The notes below the pieces were generated by a model that was given only the letters and a program-made list of their open reading frames with translations, was not told where the DNA came from and made no database searches. A DNA stretch of 64,000 nucleotides. It comes from Actinomycetota bacterium (GTDB taxonomy: Bacteria; Actinomycetota; Acidimicrobiia; Acidimicrobiales; Ilumatobacteraceae). The stretch spans positions 1-64,000 of the forward strand of contig JACQZZ010000066.1 in assembly GCA_016213625.1 (NCBI GenBank). The letters run 5' to 3'. The position numbers and the translations under genes were made by a program. Of the stretch, positions 17,023 to 26,676 are shown in pieces; the stretch's first letter is position 1; every line of letters starts with the position of its first letter.

Positions 17023-17994
17023 GTGAGGGGTCAACGTGTGCTCGTGAGCGGCATGGGAGGCGAGCTCGGCTCGCTGGTGGCCGCGCAACTCGAGGCCGAA
17101 CCGTGGGTGGGAGCGCTGGTCGGCATCGATGTCGACCCGCCGCGCCGCCGCCTGCGCAAAGCCGAATTCCACCTGCTGCAACCATCGCAGCGCGAACGCA
17201 TCGTGGAGGTGGTGACCAAGTTCAACCCCCATGTGCTCATCAACCTCAGCGTGTGGGAACCCGACGCACGAACCGGGCTCGCCCACGCCCGCCAGTTCAC
17301 CGCCGACGCCACCACCGCCGTGGTGGGTGCCGCGGCCGAGTGCCCGGCGCTCGAGAGCATGGTGGTGCGCAGCGGCATCGAGGTCTACGGCCGCGGTCGT
17401 GGCACGGCCACTCGCCCCACTGAGAACGCGCCGCTGCACCCCACATCCGAGTACGGCCACATGCTGGCCAACATCGAACGATCGGCCCGCGAGGTCGGTC
17501 GCCGCGTGGGCATCGCGGTCGGCAAGTTGCGGCTCGCTCCGGTGCTCGGCAAGCACGTCCCCAGCCCGCTCGGCCGTCTGCTGCGCCAGCCGGTGGTGCC
17601 GTTCAGCGCACTCGCCGATGCGCCGTTCGCCGTCATCGAGGACGGCGACGCGGCTCGGGCGTTCGTCGCCGCCGCGGCACGCCGGCTCGACGAGCCCGTC
17701 AACGTGGTGGCGCCCGGCGCCATCACCGCCGCGCAGGCCATCATCCGTGGCAAGCGCATCCCGTTGCCGCTGGTCGGACCCGAATGGGCCATCGCCCGAC
17801 AGTTGAGCCAGCTGATGGGCGCGCCGATTCCCGACCACGTGGTGGAGCTGATGCACCGCGGGCGCCTGGCCGACGGCTCGAAGTCGTTCGAGGCACTCGG
17901 CCTCTCCCCGCGACTGACCACCCCAGAGGTCATCGACCACCTCTACGCGTGGGAGAGCGTCGTTCGCATCGGCAGCATTCGAGAGGTGGCGTGA
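17023..17994 (+). CDS. NAD-dependent epimerase/dehydratase-family protein (extended SDR)
   Basis: 323 residues from GTG 17023. The Rossmann motif is SGMGGELGS near residue 9, followed by GIDVDPP (acidic residue binding the ribose). NPHVLINLSVWEPDAR and SGIEVYGRGRGT correspond to the usual core, but the YxxxK active pair is not clear: EYGHMLANIERSAR has Tyr but no Lys four residues on. Catalysis may therefore be altered. It heads an operon; its stop overlaps the start of the acyltransferase-like gene. Confidence 0.8.
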   Translation: MRGQRVLVSGMGGELGSLVAAQLEAEPWVGALVGIDVDPPRRRLRKAEFHLLQPSQRERIVEVVTKFNPHVLINLSVWEPDARTGLAHARQFTADATTAVVGAAAECPALESMVVRSGIEVYGRGRGTATRPTENAPLHPTSEYGHMLANIERSAREVGRRVGIAVGKLRLAPVLGKHVPSPLGRLLRQPVVPFSALADAPFAVIEDGDAARAFVAAAARRLDEPVNVVAPGAITAAQAIIRGKRIPLPLVGPEWAIARQLSQLMGAPIPDHVVELMHRGRLADGSKSFEALGLSPRLTTPEVIDHLYAWESVVRIGSIREVA

Positions 17995-18695
17995 TGGCCG
18001 ATCTCATCCAGTTCCCCAGGCAGGTGGTCGGCAAGGCTGGCAACGTGCTCGTCGAGCCGCTGCGCCACTGGCCGGCGCACTCGGTCGACGACTTCGGGCG
18101 CGACCCGCACCTCATCGGCATGCTCACCCCGTTCACCAAGCTCCGCTGGGATGTGGGGGTCGGTGGCATCCAACACCTGCCGGTCCGCACGGGCGCGTTG
18201 CTGGTGTGCAACAACCGCCGATGGGCGCTCAGCAACATCTACGCGGCATTCGCACTCAGCGAGGCCACCGGTCGTCCGGTGCGGTTCGTCGGGCGACCCG
18301 ACTTCGCCCCGGTGGGGCCGTTCATGCGTCGCATCGGCGGCCTGCTCGCCCGGCACGACGAAGTGCTCGGCGCACTGCGCAACCACGAACTGGTGCTGGT
18401 CTCGTGCGCGGCCACGAGTCACGCCCGCCATGCCGGCACCATCGATCACCACCTCGTCGGCGCCGCCGTGGTCGCCGGCGTTCCGGTGTTCCCCGTGGCC
18501 ACGATGAGCAGCGCGGTGAGCCGCACCGCACGCGCCGAAGTCGGCCCGCAGGTGCGTCCGCGCCGGAAGCGGCGTGGACCGTTGGCCGAGGTGGAACTCG
18601 CCGAACAGATCCAACACCACCTCCAGCGCATGCTCGACGGCTTCGGCGGCATGCAGACCGGGGTGGCCCCGATCGACTGGCTGGCGGAGGGCTGA
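17994..18695 (+). CDS. PlsC-like acyltransferase-fold protein with degenerate active site
   Basis: 233 residues from ATG 17994, overlapping the upstream stop by one base. The pattern of 1-acylglycerol-3-phosphate acyltransferases is visible: a strand LLVCNN where VxxNHxSxxD is expected, RFVGRPDFAPVGPFMRRIGG for the membrane/acceptor block, and DEVLGALRNHELVLVSC where the EG(T/R)R block lies. The catalytic HX4D is absent (CNNRRWALSN). It is either inactive, or a family with a different acyl site. The neighbours (SDR and hydrolase) suggest a lipid-related pathway. Confidence 0.6.
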   Translation: MADLIQFPRQVVGKAGNVLVEPLRHWPAHSVDDFGRDPHLIGMLTPFTKLRWDVGVGGIQHLPVRTGALLVCNNRRWALSNIYAAFALSEATGRPVRFVGRPDFAPVGPFMRRIGGLLARHDEVLGALRNHELVLVSCAATSHARHAGTIDHHLVGAAVVAGVPVFPVATMSSAVSRTARAEVGPQVRPRRKRRGPLAEVELAEQIQHHLQRMLDGFGGMQTGVAPIDWLAEG

Positions 18696-18696
18696 C

Positions 18697-19545
18697 ATGC
18701 CGTACGCACGTTCCTCCGACGGCATCCGCCTGCACTACGAAGTGCTCGGCCGGTCCAACGCCACACCCGTGTTGATGATCCAGGGCCTGGGCGCCGACAA
18801 GCACGGCTGGGACATGCAGCGCTACTACCTCGCGCTGCGGTACCGGGTGATCGCACTCGACAACCGCGGCGCAGGCCGCAGCGACAAGCCGTTCGGCCAC
18901 TACACGCTCGAGCAGATGGCGGCCGACGCCATGAGCGTGCTCGACGAGGTGGGCGTCGACCGGGCCCACGTGGTCGGCGCCTCCATGGGTGGCGCCATCA
19001 GCCAGATCGTCGGCCTCAAGTACCCCGAACGGGTCATCTCGCTCACACTCGCCTGCACGGCGTGCCGCAACCACCCGTGGCGCCGCGAGCTGCTCGGTTC
19101 GTGGGCCACCGCCGCCAGCGAGCGCGGCATGGGCGCCATGGCCGGCGAGGCAGCACGATGGGTCATCGGCCCCCGGTCGTTCCGTCGACTGCTGCCCGCG
19201 TTCGGTTGGCTCGGGCCACTCGCCATGGGCCGCACGTCGCACGCGTTCGTCGCGCAGGTGCGTGCCATCCTCGACGTCGACGAGAGCGTCGCCGAGCAGT
19301 TGGAGCAGGTCGACATCCCCACGATGGTGGTGGTGGGCAACCAGGACATCCTGACGCCGCGAGGCGACAGCGAGGAGATCGCCGACCGCATGCCCAATGC
19401 GGAACTCGTGGTCATCTCGGGCGCGGCACACGGCTTCATGGTGGAGCACGCCACCACGTTCAACAAGGTGCTGTCCGAGTTCCTCGGCCGCGTCACCAAG
19501 GCGGATCGCGCAGCACGCGAGCTGCCCGTCGCCAACGCCAGCTGA
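18697..19545 (+). CDS. Alpha/beta hydrolase
   Basis: 282 residues from ATG 18697, two bases after the upstream stop. Oxyanion loop IQGLGADKHGWD, nucleophile elbow GASMGG (VVGASMGGAISQIVG), acid Asp in NQDILTPR, His in AAHGFMVEHA. It fits the alpha/beta hydrolase fold 1 (epoxide hydrolase, lipase or esterase) without a lid distinctive enough to name a substrate. It is the third gene of the operon and converges with the fatty acid hydroxylase. Confidence 0.88.
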   Translation: MPYARSSDGIRLHYEVLGRSNATPVLMIQGLGADKHGWDMQRYYLALRYRVIALDNRGAGRSDKPFGHYTLEQMAADAMSVLDEVGVDRAHVVGASMGGAISQIVGLKYPERVISLTLACTACRNHPWRRELLGSWATAASERGMGAMAGEAARWVIGPRSFRRLLPAFGWLGPLAMGRTSHAFVAQVRAILDVDESVAEQLEQVDIPTMVVVGNQDILTPRGDSEEIADRMPNAELVVISGAAHGFMVEHATTFNKVLSEFLGRVTKADRAARELPVANAS

Positions 19546-19557
19546 CCTCGACGACCG

Positions 19558-20667
19558 TCAGGCCGCTGCGGGCTCCAGCGGCTGTTCCAGCTCTGCCCGG
19601 CGCGCATACGCCCAGCCAGGACCTCGGAGCACGAACCCCAAACGGTCGCGCCAGTTGGTGCTGCGCGCGACATCGCGAAACATGTCGCGGTACTCGTGAG
19701 TGCTCACGGTCCACAGCGAGTTGCTGTGGATGTTGCGCGTGAGGCCGTAGATCACGGGGTCTTCCGTCGGTTGCTCGCGACGGAACGTGCCGAACAGCCG
19801 GTCCCAGATGATGAGGATGCCGGCGTGGTTGCGATCGAGGTACTGACGATTGCTGCCGTGGTGCACCCGGTGATGTGACGGCGTGTTGAGCACTTCCTCG
19901 CCCGCGCCCAGCGACCGGATGGTGTCGGTGTGGATCCAGTACTGGTAGATGAGGTTCAGCGCGCGGGACGTCTCGATGAGCGCAGGACGCACGCCCAGTC
20001 GGGCGACGGCGCCGTATGGCAGCCACACGCCGAACGCCCCGGCCACGGGTTGGCGCAGCGCGGTGGACAGGTTGTAGTGCTCGCTGGAGTGGTGTGGCAC
20101 GTGAATGGCCCACATCGCCCGCACTTCGTGCTGGAAACGATGGTTCCAGTAGTACGCGAAGTCCCACCACAGCATCGCTGCGGCCCACGGCACGATGCCA
20201 GTACCGAGATCGCGCTGCTTGCCCTTCGCCCACCACCGAGACGTGCTGGTGAGCGCAGCCGAAGTGGCGGTGAGCACCAGCCCACCGGCCGCGACCGTGA
20301 CCACGCTGGTCACCTCGGCCACCTTGCGCGCCTTGGCTCGCGCGCGACGACCCTTCAGAGTTGCTCCGTCGGCATGCTTGGCAACCAGGTCGGCCACCGT
20401 GGTGGCCGCTGCGGCCGCGACCGTGACGCCCAGCACCACCTGGCCGATACGACCGGCGCGACCACGCCGCAGCGCGGCGTACGAGGCGAGGTGCACGGTG
20501 AGCGGAGTGGTGAGGCTGAGCACGCCCATGCCGAGGCTGGCGATGGTGTCGGGCTTGTCGTAGTCGGCGGCCGAAGGGCCCTGCGCCTCGGCACGCCGCT
20601 GCAACGCCCTGCGCTCGGCGGCCATCGAGGCGAAGTACAGCGGGGTCACGGCGACCGACAGATCCAT
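19558..20667 (-). CDS. Membrane fatty acid hydroxylase/sterol desaturase family protein
   Basis: 369 residues from ATG 20667. The di-iron histidine clusters are HRFQHE, HVPHHSSEH and HRVHHG, in the order and spacing of the FA_hydroxylase family. Hydrophobic segments in the N-terminal half give four to five membrane spans; a basic loop (KGRRARAKARK) lies between. These enzymes hydroxylate or desaturate sterols, carotenoids or fatty acids. The substrate is not predictable here. It ends 12 bp from the alpha/beta hydrolase stop. Confidence 0.85.
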   Translation of the reverse strand: MDLSVAVTPLYFASMAAERRALQRRAEAQGPSAADYDKPDTIASLGMGVLSLTTPLTVHLASYAALRRGRAGRIGQVVLGVTVAAAAATTVADLVAKHADGATLKGRRARAKARKVAEVTSVVTVAAGGLVLTATSAALTSTSRWWAKGKQRDLGTGIVPWAAAMLWWDFAYYWNHRFQHEVRAMWAIHVPHHSSEHYNLSTALRQPVAGAFGVWLPYGAVARLGVRPALIETSRALNLIYQYWIHTDTIRSLGAGEEVLNTPSHHRVHHGSNRQYLDRNHAGILIIWDRLFGTFRREQPTEDPVIYGLTRNIHSNSLWTVSTHEYRDMFRDVARSTNWRDRLGFVLRGPGWAYARRAELEQPLEPAAA

Positions 20668-20708
20668 CTCATCAGTCTGGCGCGCGGACCGGGGTCGATG
20701 ACAGCGGT

Positions 20709-22397
20709 TCACCCGTTCGACGCGTCGGCGCCCGTTGAGTGTGGTGGCGCGTGTTCGGCGAGGTCGACCACGTGTACGTGCGGGGGCAACAGATCGGGCC
20801 GATGCGTGATGACGATCATGGTGCGATCCGCGAGCGCCGACACGAGATCGGTCATCAGTGCACCGGCCATGGTGTCATCGACGTGCTCGGTCGGTTCATC
20901 GACCACCACGATCGGAGCGCCCGAGAGCACCACACGCGCGAGCGCCAGCCGCTGCCGCTCTCCACCCGACATCGACCGACCGTGCTCGCCCACCATCGAG
21001 TCGAGCCCGTGAGGCAGCGCCACGAGCCAATCATCCAGCTGCACGACCGACAGTGCCGATCGGAGCTCGTCGTCAGTGGCGGAAGGTCGTGCGAGCCGCA
21101 GGTTCGCGGCGACGGTGGAGTCGAACACGTGGGCATCCTGGGCACACCAGCCGATGACCGACCGCACACGGTCCCCTCTCAGCCGGCTGATGTCGACCGC
21201 ACCGGCCTCACTCACCAGTTCGATCGCCCCGTCGAGCGGCTCGACGAATCGCAGCAGTGTTGCCGCGAGCGTGCTCTTGCCCAGCCCGCTCGGTCCCACC
21301 AGGCCGACGGTGGAACCCGAGGTCACGGTGAGTGACAGATCCCGGAGCAGTGCTGGTCCCCCGGGCCATCCGACCGTGAGGCCACGAAGCCGGAGATCCC
21401 ATGGCCCTTCCGGAAGGTCGTCCTCGAACGATGGGTCGCGGACGACGTCGGGCTCGTCCACGACGGCGACGAGGCGCTCGGCGGACGTCCTCAACGCAGG
21501 AAGCTGCGCAGCGGCCGGTGTCACCACGGCCACCAACTCGTGCACGCTCAATGGCAGCAGCACGACGACCGCCAACGTGACGCCGTCGATGTCACCAGAT
21601 CCAACGGCCCGCGCGCCGAGCCACATGGTGGCGACGAGACCGGCTCCGGCGGCCAGGACTGCCACGGCCGCACCGAGTCCGGCACCCCACGCAACACGCG
21701 CCTCCGTGCGTCGGAGCGAGCGGTCGGCAGAGTCGAGGTCGCCGAGCGCTGCATCGACTGCGCCGTAGACGGCGAGCTCGGCAGCGCCATCGAGGACGGT
21801 GAGGAGGCGCTGACCGTACGCACCGCGCTGGGGTGCCACCCGAGCCGCGGATCGACCGCTGACCGCCATCGAGACAGCGGGAGCGACCACCATCGCCACT
21901 GCCGCAGAACACACGAGCGCCACGCCCGCGATCGGCAACAGTGATCCGACGACGACCACGGCACCAACACTGACGACGACCGTGACCGCTGCGGGAAGCA
22001 GGATCCGCACCCACAGGTCGGCCAGGCCATCGACGTCGTTGACGAACCGAGTGAGCAGATCACCGCGGCCGAGTGTGCGACTGCCGGGGAGCAATCGCTC
22101 CACCCGGCGCACCACTGCAACGCGGAGGTCCGCGAGCACGCGGAACGATGCGTCGTGACCGACGAGACGCTCGAAGTATCGGAAAACGCCACGCCCGATG
22201 CCGGCGGCGCGCACCGCGACGATCGCCACCATCAGGTGGAGCACCGGCGGCTGCTCGGCGGCGGTCGTGACGAGCCATGCCGACACACCGGCCAACACCA
22301 CGGCTGCACCTGCCGCGAGAACGCCGAGCACCAGCGCGAGCAGCCAACGAGTTCGACCCGAGCGGCTCGAGCGAAGTACCCGCCACAATGCGCTCAT
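20709..22397 (-). CDS. cydC: ABC transporter subunit CydC (cytochrome bd assembly)
   Basis: 562 residues. Six-helix exporter domain (about 1-310) with RYFERLVGHDASFR, then an ATPase with Walker A GPSGLGKST, signature MSGGERQRLALAR, Walker B IVVVDEPTEH and the H-loop VITHR. CydDC exports thiols (glutathione/cysteine in E. coli) and is needed for heme insertion in bd oxidase. It overlaps cydD by four bases as the last gene of cydABDC. The Walker-B glutamate is followed by PTEH rather than PTAG. Confidence 0.92.
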   Translation of the reverse strand: MSALWRVLRSSRSGRTRWLLALVLGVLAAGAAVVLAGVSAWLVTTAAEQPPVLHLMVAIVAVRAAGIGRGVFRYFERLVGHDASFRVLADLRVAVVRRVERLLPGSRTLGRGDLLTRFVNDVDGLADLWVRILLPAAVTVVVSVGAVVVVGSLLPIAGVALVCSAAVAMVVAPAVSMAVSGRSAARVAPQRGAYGQRLLTVLDGAAELAVYGAVDAALGDLDSADRSLRRTEARVAWGAGLGAAVAVLAAGAGLVATMWLGARAVGSGDIDGVTLAVVVLLPLSVHELVAVVTPAAAQLPALRTSAERLVAVVDEPDVVRDPSFEDDLPEGPWDLRLRGLTVGWPGGPALLRDLSLTVTSGSTVGLVGPSGLGKSTLAATLLRFVEPLDGAIELVSEAGAVDISRLRGDRVRSVIGWCAQDAHVFDSTVAANLRLARPSATDDELRSALSVVQLDDWLVALPHGLDSMVGEHGRSMSGGERQRLALARVVLSGAPIVVVDEPTEHVDDTMAGALMTDLVSALADRTMIVITHRPDLLPPHVHVVDLAEHAPPHSTGADASNG

Positions 22398-24019
22398 CGC
22401 AGTGTCACCACCCGATCGGCAGCGCGCAGCACGGCTGGGCGGTGACTCACGACGAGCACCGCAGCCCCGCGATCGGACTCTGCCCGAACCGCTGCGAGCA
22501 CGTCGTCCTCGGTGGCGGCGTCGAGTCCGGCGGTCGGCTCGTCGAGGAGGACGAGCGACGCTCGCCGCAGCAACGCCCTGGCGAGTCCGAGTCGTCGCCG
22601 TTCGCCGGCCGAGAGCCCCACCGCGTCGTGGCCGACCGTTCGATCGATCGCGTCAGGCAGGCCCGCACGGCGCAGTGCTTCGCGCAACTCGTCGTCCGAC
22701 GCTGCAGGGCGCGCGATGCGCAAGTTGTCGGCCAGCGTGCCGGCCATCACATACGGCTGCTGGTCGACCCACGAGATCGAGCGGTGCCAGGCAGCCAGTT
22801 CGACGTCGGCCAATGACAAGGAGGCGTCGCCGATGCCGATGATGACCGAACCAGAATCTGGCGATCGAAGGCCCAGAAGAACCGCCAGCATCGACGACTT
22901 GCCGGTGCCGCTCGGTCCGGCGAGCGCCACCACCTCGCCGGAGCGAACCACCAGATCCGCATGATCGGGCGCGGGCCGCTCGCGACCAGGGTGGCGGACT
23001 GAGATTGCCGTCATGGTGACCGACATCGGGCCTGTCGGCACTCCCGCTCGGCCGTCGTGACGGACTGGCTCCAGCTCCAACAGCGCGAAGGCCCGCTCGG
23101 CAGCGGCGAGCCCGGCGGCGCTCGAGTGGTAGTGCGCTCCCACCTGTCGAAGCGGAAGGTACGCCTCCGGAGCGAGGAGGATCGCGAGCAGTCCCGTCCG
23201 GAGGTCGAGGCCACCATCGACGAGTCGGAGACCGACGCCGACCGCGACCAACGCCACCGAGATGGTCGCCAGCAACTCCAGGACCAGCGACGAGAGGAAC
23301 GCCACGCGCAGGGTGGCCATCGTGGTGGTTCGATATCGGTCGGCACTCGCAGCGACCAGCTCGGGTTGTGCCGACCCGCGACCGAATGCCCGCAGCGTGG
23401 GCATCCCCTCCACCACGTCGAGGAAGTGATGGGACAGACGAGCGAGCGCATCCCATCGGCGAGCGTTCGCACGTTCGGTCATACGGCCGACGAGCACCAT
23501 GAAGATCGGGATCAGCGGAAGCGTCACGATCACAGTGATCGCCGACGTGAGGTCAGTGCGGAACAACTGCAGGAGCACTGCGATCGGCACCACGACGGCA
23601 AGGATCAACTGCGGTAGATACTTGCCGAAGTAGCCGTCGAGGGCATCGAGCCCGCCGCCCGCGAGCGACGCCACCTCGGCCCTGCGAGCAGCCTGCGAGG
23701 GATCGGCCGCGATCGACGCGGAGCGCTCCACCAATTGGCGGCGAAGTTCGGACTTGGCGATGGCTGCTGCTCGCTGCGACGACGCCTCCTGGGCCCACGC
23801 GATGAGGGCGCGAGCGGCGACCACCGACGCGAGTACGACCAACAGCGGTACGAGACCGTCGCCGCCCCCGTGGTCGATGACCCGGGCGATGGCGGTGGCG
23901 AGCAGCGTGGCCTGGACGACGACCAACACCCCGACGGCCGCGCCGAGCGCAACGGTGACGACCATCGCGGGCACCGACCCGCGGGCAGCGGTGAACAGCC
24001 GAGGATCGACCGGCTTCAC
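22394..24019 (-). CDS. cydD: ABC transporter subunit CydD (cytochrome bd assembly)
   Basis: 541 residues from ATG 24019. Exporter-type transmembrane domain with an LGGLDALDGYFGKYLPQL-like region (GGGLDALDGYFGKYLPQL), typical of CydD. The ATPase has Walker A GPSGTGKSS, signature LSAGERRRLGLARALL, Walker B LVLLDEPTAGLD. It forms a heterodimer with CydC. Start overlaps the cydB stop by four bases, and its stop overlaps the cydC start by four. Confidence 0.93.
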   Translation of the reverse strand: MKPVDPRLFTAARGSVPAMVVTVALGAAVGVLVVVQATLLATAIARVIDHGGGDGLVPLLVVLASVVAARALIAWAQEASSQRAAAIAKSELRRQLVERSASIAADPSQAARRAEVASLAGGGLDALDGYFGKYLPQLILAVVVPIAVLLQLFRTDLTSAITVIVTLPLIPIFMVLVGRMTERANARRWDALARLSHHFLDVVEGMPTLRAFGRGSAQPELVAASADRYRTTTMATLRVAFLSSLVLELLATISVALVAVGVGLRLVDGGLDLRTGLLAILLAPEAYLPLRQVGAHYHSSAAGLAAAERAFALLELEPVRHDGRAGVPTGPMSVTMTAISVRHPGRERPAPDHADLVVRSGEVVALAGPSGTGKSSMLAVLLGLRSPDSGSVIIGIGDASLSLADVELAAWHRSISWVDQQPYVMAGTLADNLRIARPAASDDELREALRRAGLPDAIDRTVGHDAVGLSAGERRRLGLARALLRRASLVLLDEPTAGLDAATEDDVLAAVRAESDRGAAVLVVSHRPAVLRAADRVVTLR

Positions 24020-25086
24020 GTGGGCGTGTCCACCCCGACCCCTGCAACGGCGGCGGCGGACGACACCATCGGCGGCGAATCCTCAGGGATGTGATGAACG
24101 CCGATGCGCTTGCGGAAGACGTAGATGGACCACCCCTGGTAGAGCAGCACCAAGGGGGTGAACACGGCTGCGACCCAGGTCATGATGGTGAGGGTGGTGT
24201 GGGTGGACGCCGCATTGGTGGTGGTGAGCGACCATTCGGGATCGAGCGTCGACGGCATCACGTTCGGGAACAGGATGGTGAACAGGGACGCAACCGCCAG
24301 GGCCAGCGTCGCCGCAGTCCCGATGAACGCCCAGCCCTCGCGTCCCTTCATCGCGGCGAAGAGTCCACCGAGCAGCGCGAGCGCGGCGGCCACGGCAAGC
24401 GCCGCGAACCAACCGGCGTGGCGAGCGTCGCCGCGATCCACCCAGGTCCAACCGAGGAACGCCACCGCCAACACCGCCGCGACGAGACCGCTCCGAAGTG
24501 CGATCGCTCGAGCGCGTCGACGAACGTCGCCCAACGTCTTGAGCGTGAGGAACGTGGCACCGTGGGTGACGAACAGCGACAGCGTGACGAGTCCGGCGAG
24601 CAACGAGTACGGGTTGAGCAGATCGAAGAACGTGCCGACGTACTCCTTGTCGGCATCGATCTCGACACCACGAACGATGTTCCCGAACGCCACACCCCAC
24701 AGCACCGCCGGGAGCAGCGATCCGAAGAAGATGGCCCGATCCCACCACGCACGCCAGCGCACGCCATCTCGCTTTCCTCGGAACTCGAACGCGACATTGC
24801 GCATGATCAGCGACACGAGGATGAGGAACAGCGCGAGATAGAAGCCGCTGAACTACGTCGCGTACCACTCGGGAAACGCCGCGAACGTCGCGCCGCCAGC
24901 GACCAACAACCCCACTTCGTTTCCGTCCCACAGGGGGCCGATCGTGTTGATCAGCACGCGGCGTTCGCGGTCGTCGCGGCCGAGCACTGGCAGCAGGATG
25001 CCCACACCGAAGTCGAACCCCTCGAGCACGAAGTAGCCGATCCACAGGACTGCGATCAGGATGAACCACACGGTGGTGAGTTCCAT
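24016..25086 (-). pseudogene. cydB: Cytochrome bd oxidase subunit II, interrupted by an in-frame TAG
   Basis: The full frame (about 356 codons) runs from ATG 25086 to the stop at 24016 except for TAG at 24855-24853 (plus strand cta). Before the stop are 77 residues with the CydB hallmarks FVLEGFDFGVG, INTIGPLWDGNE and FPEWYAT. Immediately after it the same frame continues with FSGFYLALFLILVSLIMRNVAFEFRGK, exactly where homologues have WYAT-L/M-FSGFYL. One T>A change from TTG would explain it. CydB with CydA forms the quinol oxidase; without full CydB the oxidase should fail. Alternatives are an assembly error, a real recent null allele, or amber suppression. Everything else in the operon looks intact. 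A restart at ATG 24816 cannot restore the lost first helices. Confidence 0.85.
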
Positions 25087-25097
25087 GTCGATGCCTC

Positions 25098-26510
25098 TCA
25101 GTAGGCGAACGCCAACGGGCGTTCTTCGTCGTCGGACCCCACCTCGGGATCGTCATCCGGTGGCACCACCGGAAGCCCTGCCGAGATGTACTTCAGGAGC
25201 AGTCGTACCTCGACCACCGCGAGGAGGCCGTAGACCAGGGTGAAGCCGATCATCGAGATCCACACTTCGGTCGCACTGACGCTCGGCGAGACGCCGGCGG
25301 CGGTGGGCATCAATCCGAACACGATCCATGGTTGGCGCCCCATCTCGGTGAACACCCAACCGAAGCTGTTGCCGAGCAACCCGGTGAGCGGCAGCGCGAT
25401 TGCCGCAGCCATCGCCATTCGACCGCTGAAACCCTTCCTGCGTCGGATCCGCCACCAGGCCCACACTGCGATCAACGCGCCGAGCATGCCAATGCCGATC
25501 ATGAAACGGAAGGTCCAGTAGGTGACCGCGATGTTCGGGCTGTAGTCGCCTGGGCCGAACTTCGCTTCGTACGCGGACTGGATGTCGTTGATGCCCTCGA
25601 CGGTTCCGTTGAAGTCGCCTGTCGCGAGGAACGACAGCATCTTGGGCACTCTGATGGCGAAGGTCTCCTCGCTGCCGTCAGGCGTGCCGACACTGAAGAT
25701 CGAGAACGAAGCGCCATCGGTGGTGTGATAGAGCGCCTCGGCGGCGGCCATCTTCATCGGTTGTACTTCGGTCATCACCTTGGCCTGACGATCACCCGTG
25801 ACCGCCAACAAGGCGGCGGCGATGACCATCGTCGCCGCACCCGCCTTGGCAGCCGTCCGAAAGGCGTCAGCGTCGCGGTTCGAGTGACGGATGAGATTCC
25901 ACAGCGCCACCCCGAGCACCAGTCCCCCCGCAGTGATGAACGCACCCGAGATGGTGTGAGGGAACGTCACCAGTGTGACCTTGTTCGTGAGCACCGCAAC
26001 GAAGTCGGTGAGCTCCGCCCGACCAGTGATCTCGTTGAACTCGTAGCCGACCGGGTTCTGCATGAAGGAGTTGGCCGCGAGGATGAAATAGGCCGACAGC
26101 AACGTGCCCGTTGCGGCAATCCAGATCGTCGCCAGATGCACCCGTCGGGACAGGCGGTCCCAACCGAAGATCCACAGCCCGAGGAACGTCGATTCGAGGA
26201 AGAACGCCAACAGCCCCTCGATCGCGAGTGGTGCACCGAAGACGTCGCCGACGAACCGGGAGTAGTCGCTCCAGTTCATGCCGAACTGGAACTCCTGCAC
26301 GATGCCCGTGACCACCCCCATGGCGAAGTTGATGAGGAAGAGCTTGCCGAAGTACTTCGTCAGGCGGAGGTACTTCTCGTGGCCGGTGCGATACCACGCC
26401 GTCTGGAACCCCGCGACGAGAAACGCCATCCCGATGGTGAGCGGCACGAACAGGAAGTGGTAGACGGTGGTGATACCGAACTGCCACCTGGCCAGGTCGA
26501 GGGAATCCAT
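25098..26510 (-). CDS. cydA: Cytochrome bd ubiquinol/menaquinol oxidase subunit I
   Basis: 470 residues from ATG 26510, with AGAGGAG seven bases upstream. His18 (TTVYHFLFVP) is the heme b595/d-side ligand position, FPHTISGAF carries the second conserved His, and GRQPWIVFGLMPT is the signature block. The Q-loop is short, as in the actinobacterial and Bacillus type. It reduces O2 to water with quinol as donor at high O2 affinity. It is the first gene of cydA-cydB-cydD-cydC; the gap to cydB is 11 bp. Confidence 0.96.
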   Translation of the reverse strand: MDSLDLARWQFGITTVYHFLFVPLTIGMAFLVAGFQTAWYRTGHEKYLRLTKYFGKLFLINFAMGVVTGIVQEFQFGMNWSDYSRFVGDVFGAPLAIEGLLAFFLESTFLGLWIFGWDRLSRRVHLATIWIAATGTLLSAYFILAANSFMQNPVGYEFNEITGRAELTDFVAVLTNKVTLVTFPHTISGAFITAGGLVLGVALWNLIRHSNRDADAFRTAAKAGAATMVIAAALLAVTGDRQAKVMTEVQPMKMAAAEALYHTTDGASFSIFSVGTPDGSEETFAIRVPKMLSFLATGDFNGTVEGINDIQSAYEAKFGPGDYSPNIAVTYWTFRFMIGIGMLGALIAVWAWWRIRRRKGFSGRMAMAAAIALPLTGLLGNSFGWVFTEMGRQPWIVFGLMPTAAGVSPSVSATEVWISMIGFTLVYGLLAVVEVRLLLKYISAGLPVVPPDDDPEVGSDDEERPLAFAY

Positions 26511-26676
26511 GATGGTGCTCCTCTCGGTCGCGTGTCGCGAACTCGATCCGAATACTCAGTCGTTCGAATACCCCTGGGGGTTCCCGAGCACAGCCTACCT
26601 TCGATGTAACAGTGGTCACGTCGGCGCCAGCCGCTCACGTCGCACCGCTCGACAGGTGCCACCTAGGGTGCGAAGG
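26511..26676. promoter_or_regulatory. Divergent region between cydA and the Nudix gene
   Basis: It contains a direct repeat CGAATAC (26549-26555 and 26565-26571) and a palindrome ACCCCTGGGGGT nearby, upstream of cydA, which could be operator sequence for respiratory control. No Rex-type TGTGAA site was recognised. The Nudix-side -10 TAGGGT is at 26664-26669. Confidence 0.35.
26664..26669 (+). promoter_or_regulatory. -10 element TAGGGT of the Nudix gene
   Basis: TAGGGT lies seven bases before GTG 26677, which fixes the start of the Nudix gene and suggests a leaderless message. Confidence 0.55.

Noticed and set aside
24853-24855. Selenocysteine or pyrrolysine recoding of the cydB stop
   Set aside because: The codon is TAG, while selenocysteine uses TGA. 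Pyrrolysine needs pylTSBCD genes, none of which are seen, and the site is a hydrophobic Leu/Met in homologues.
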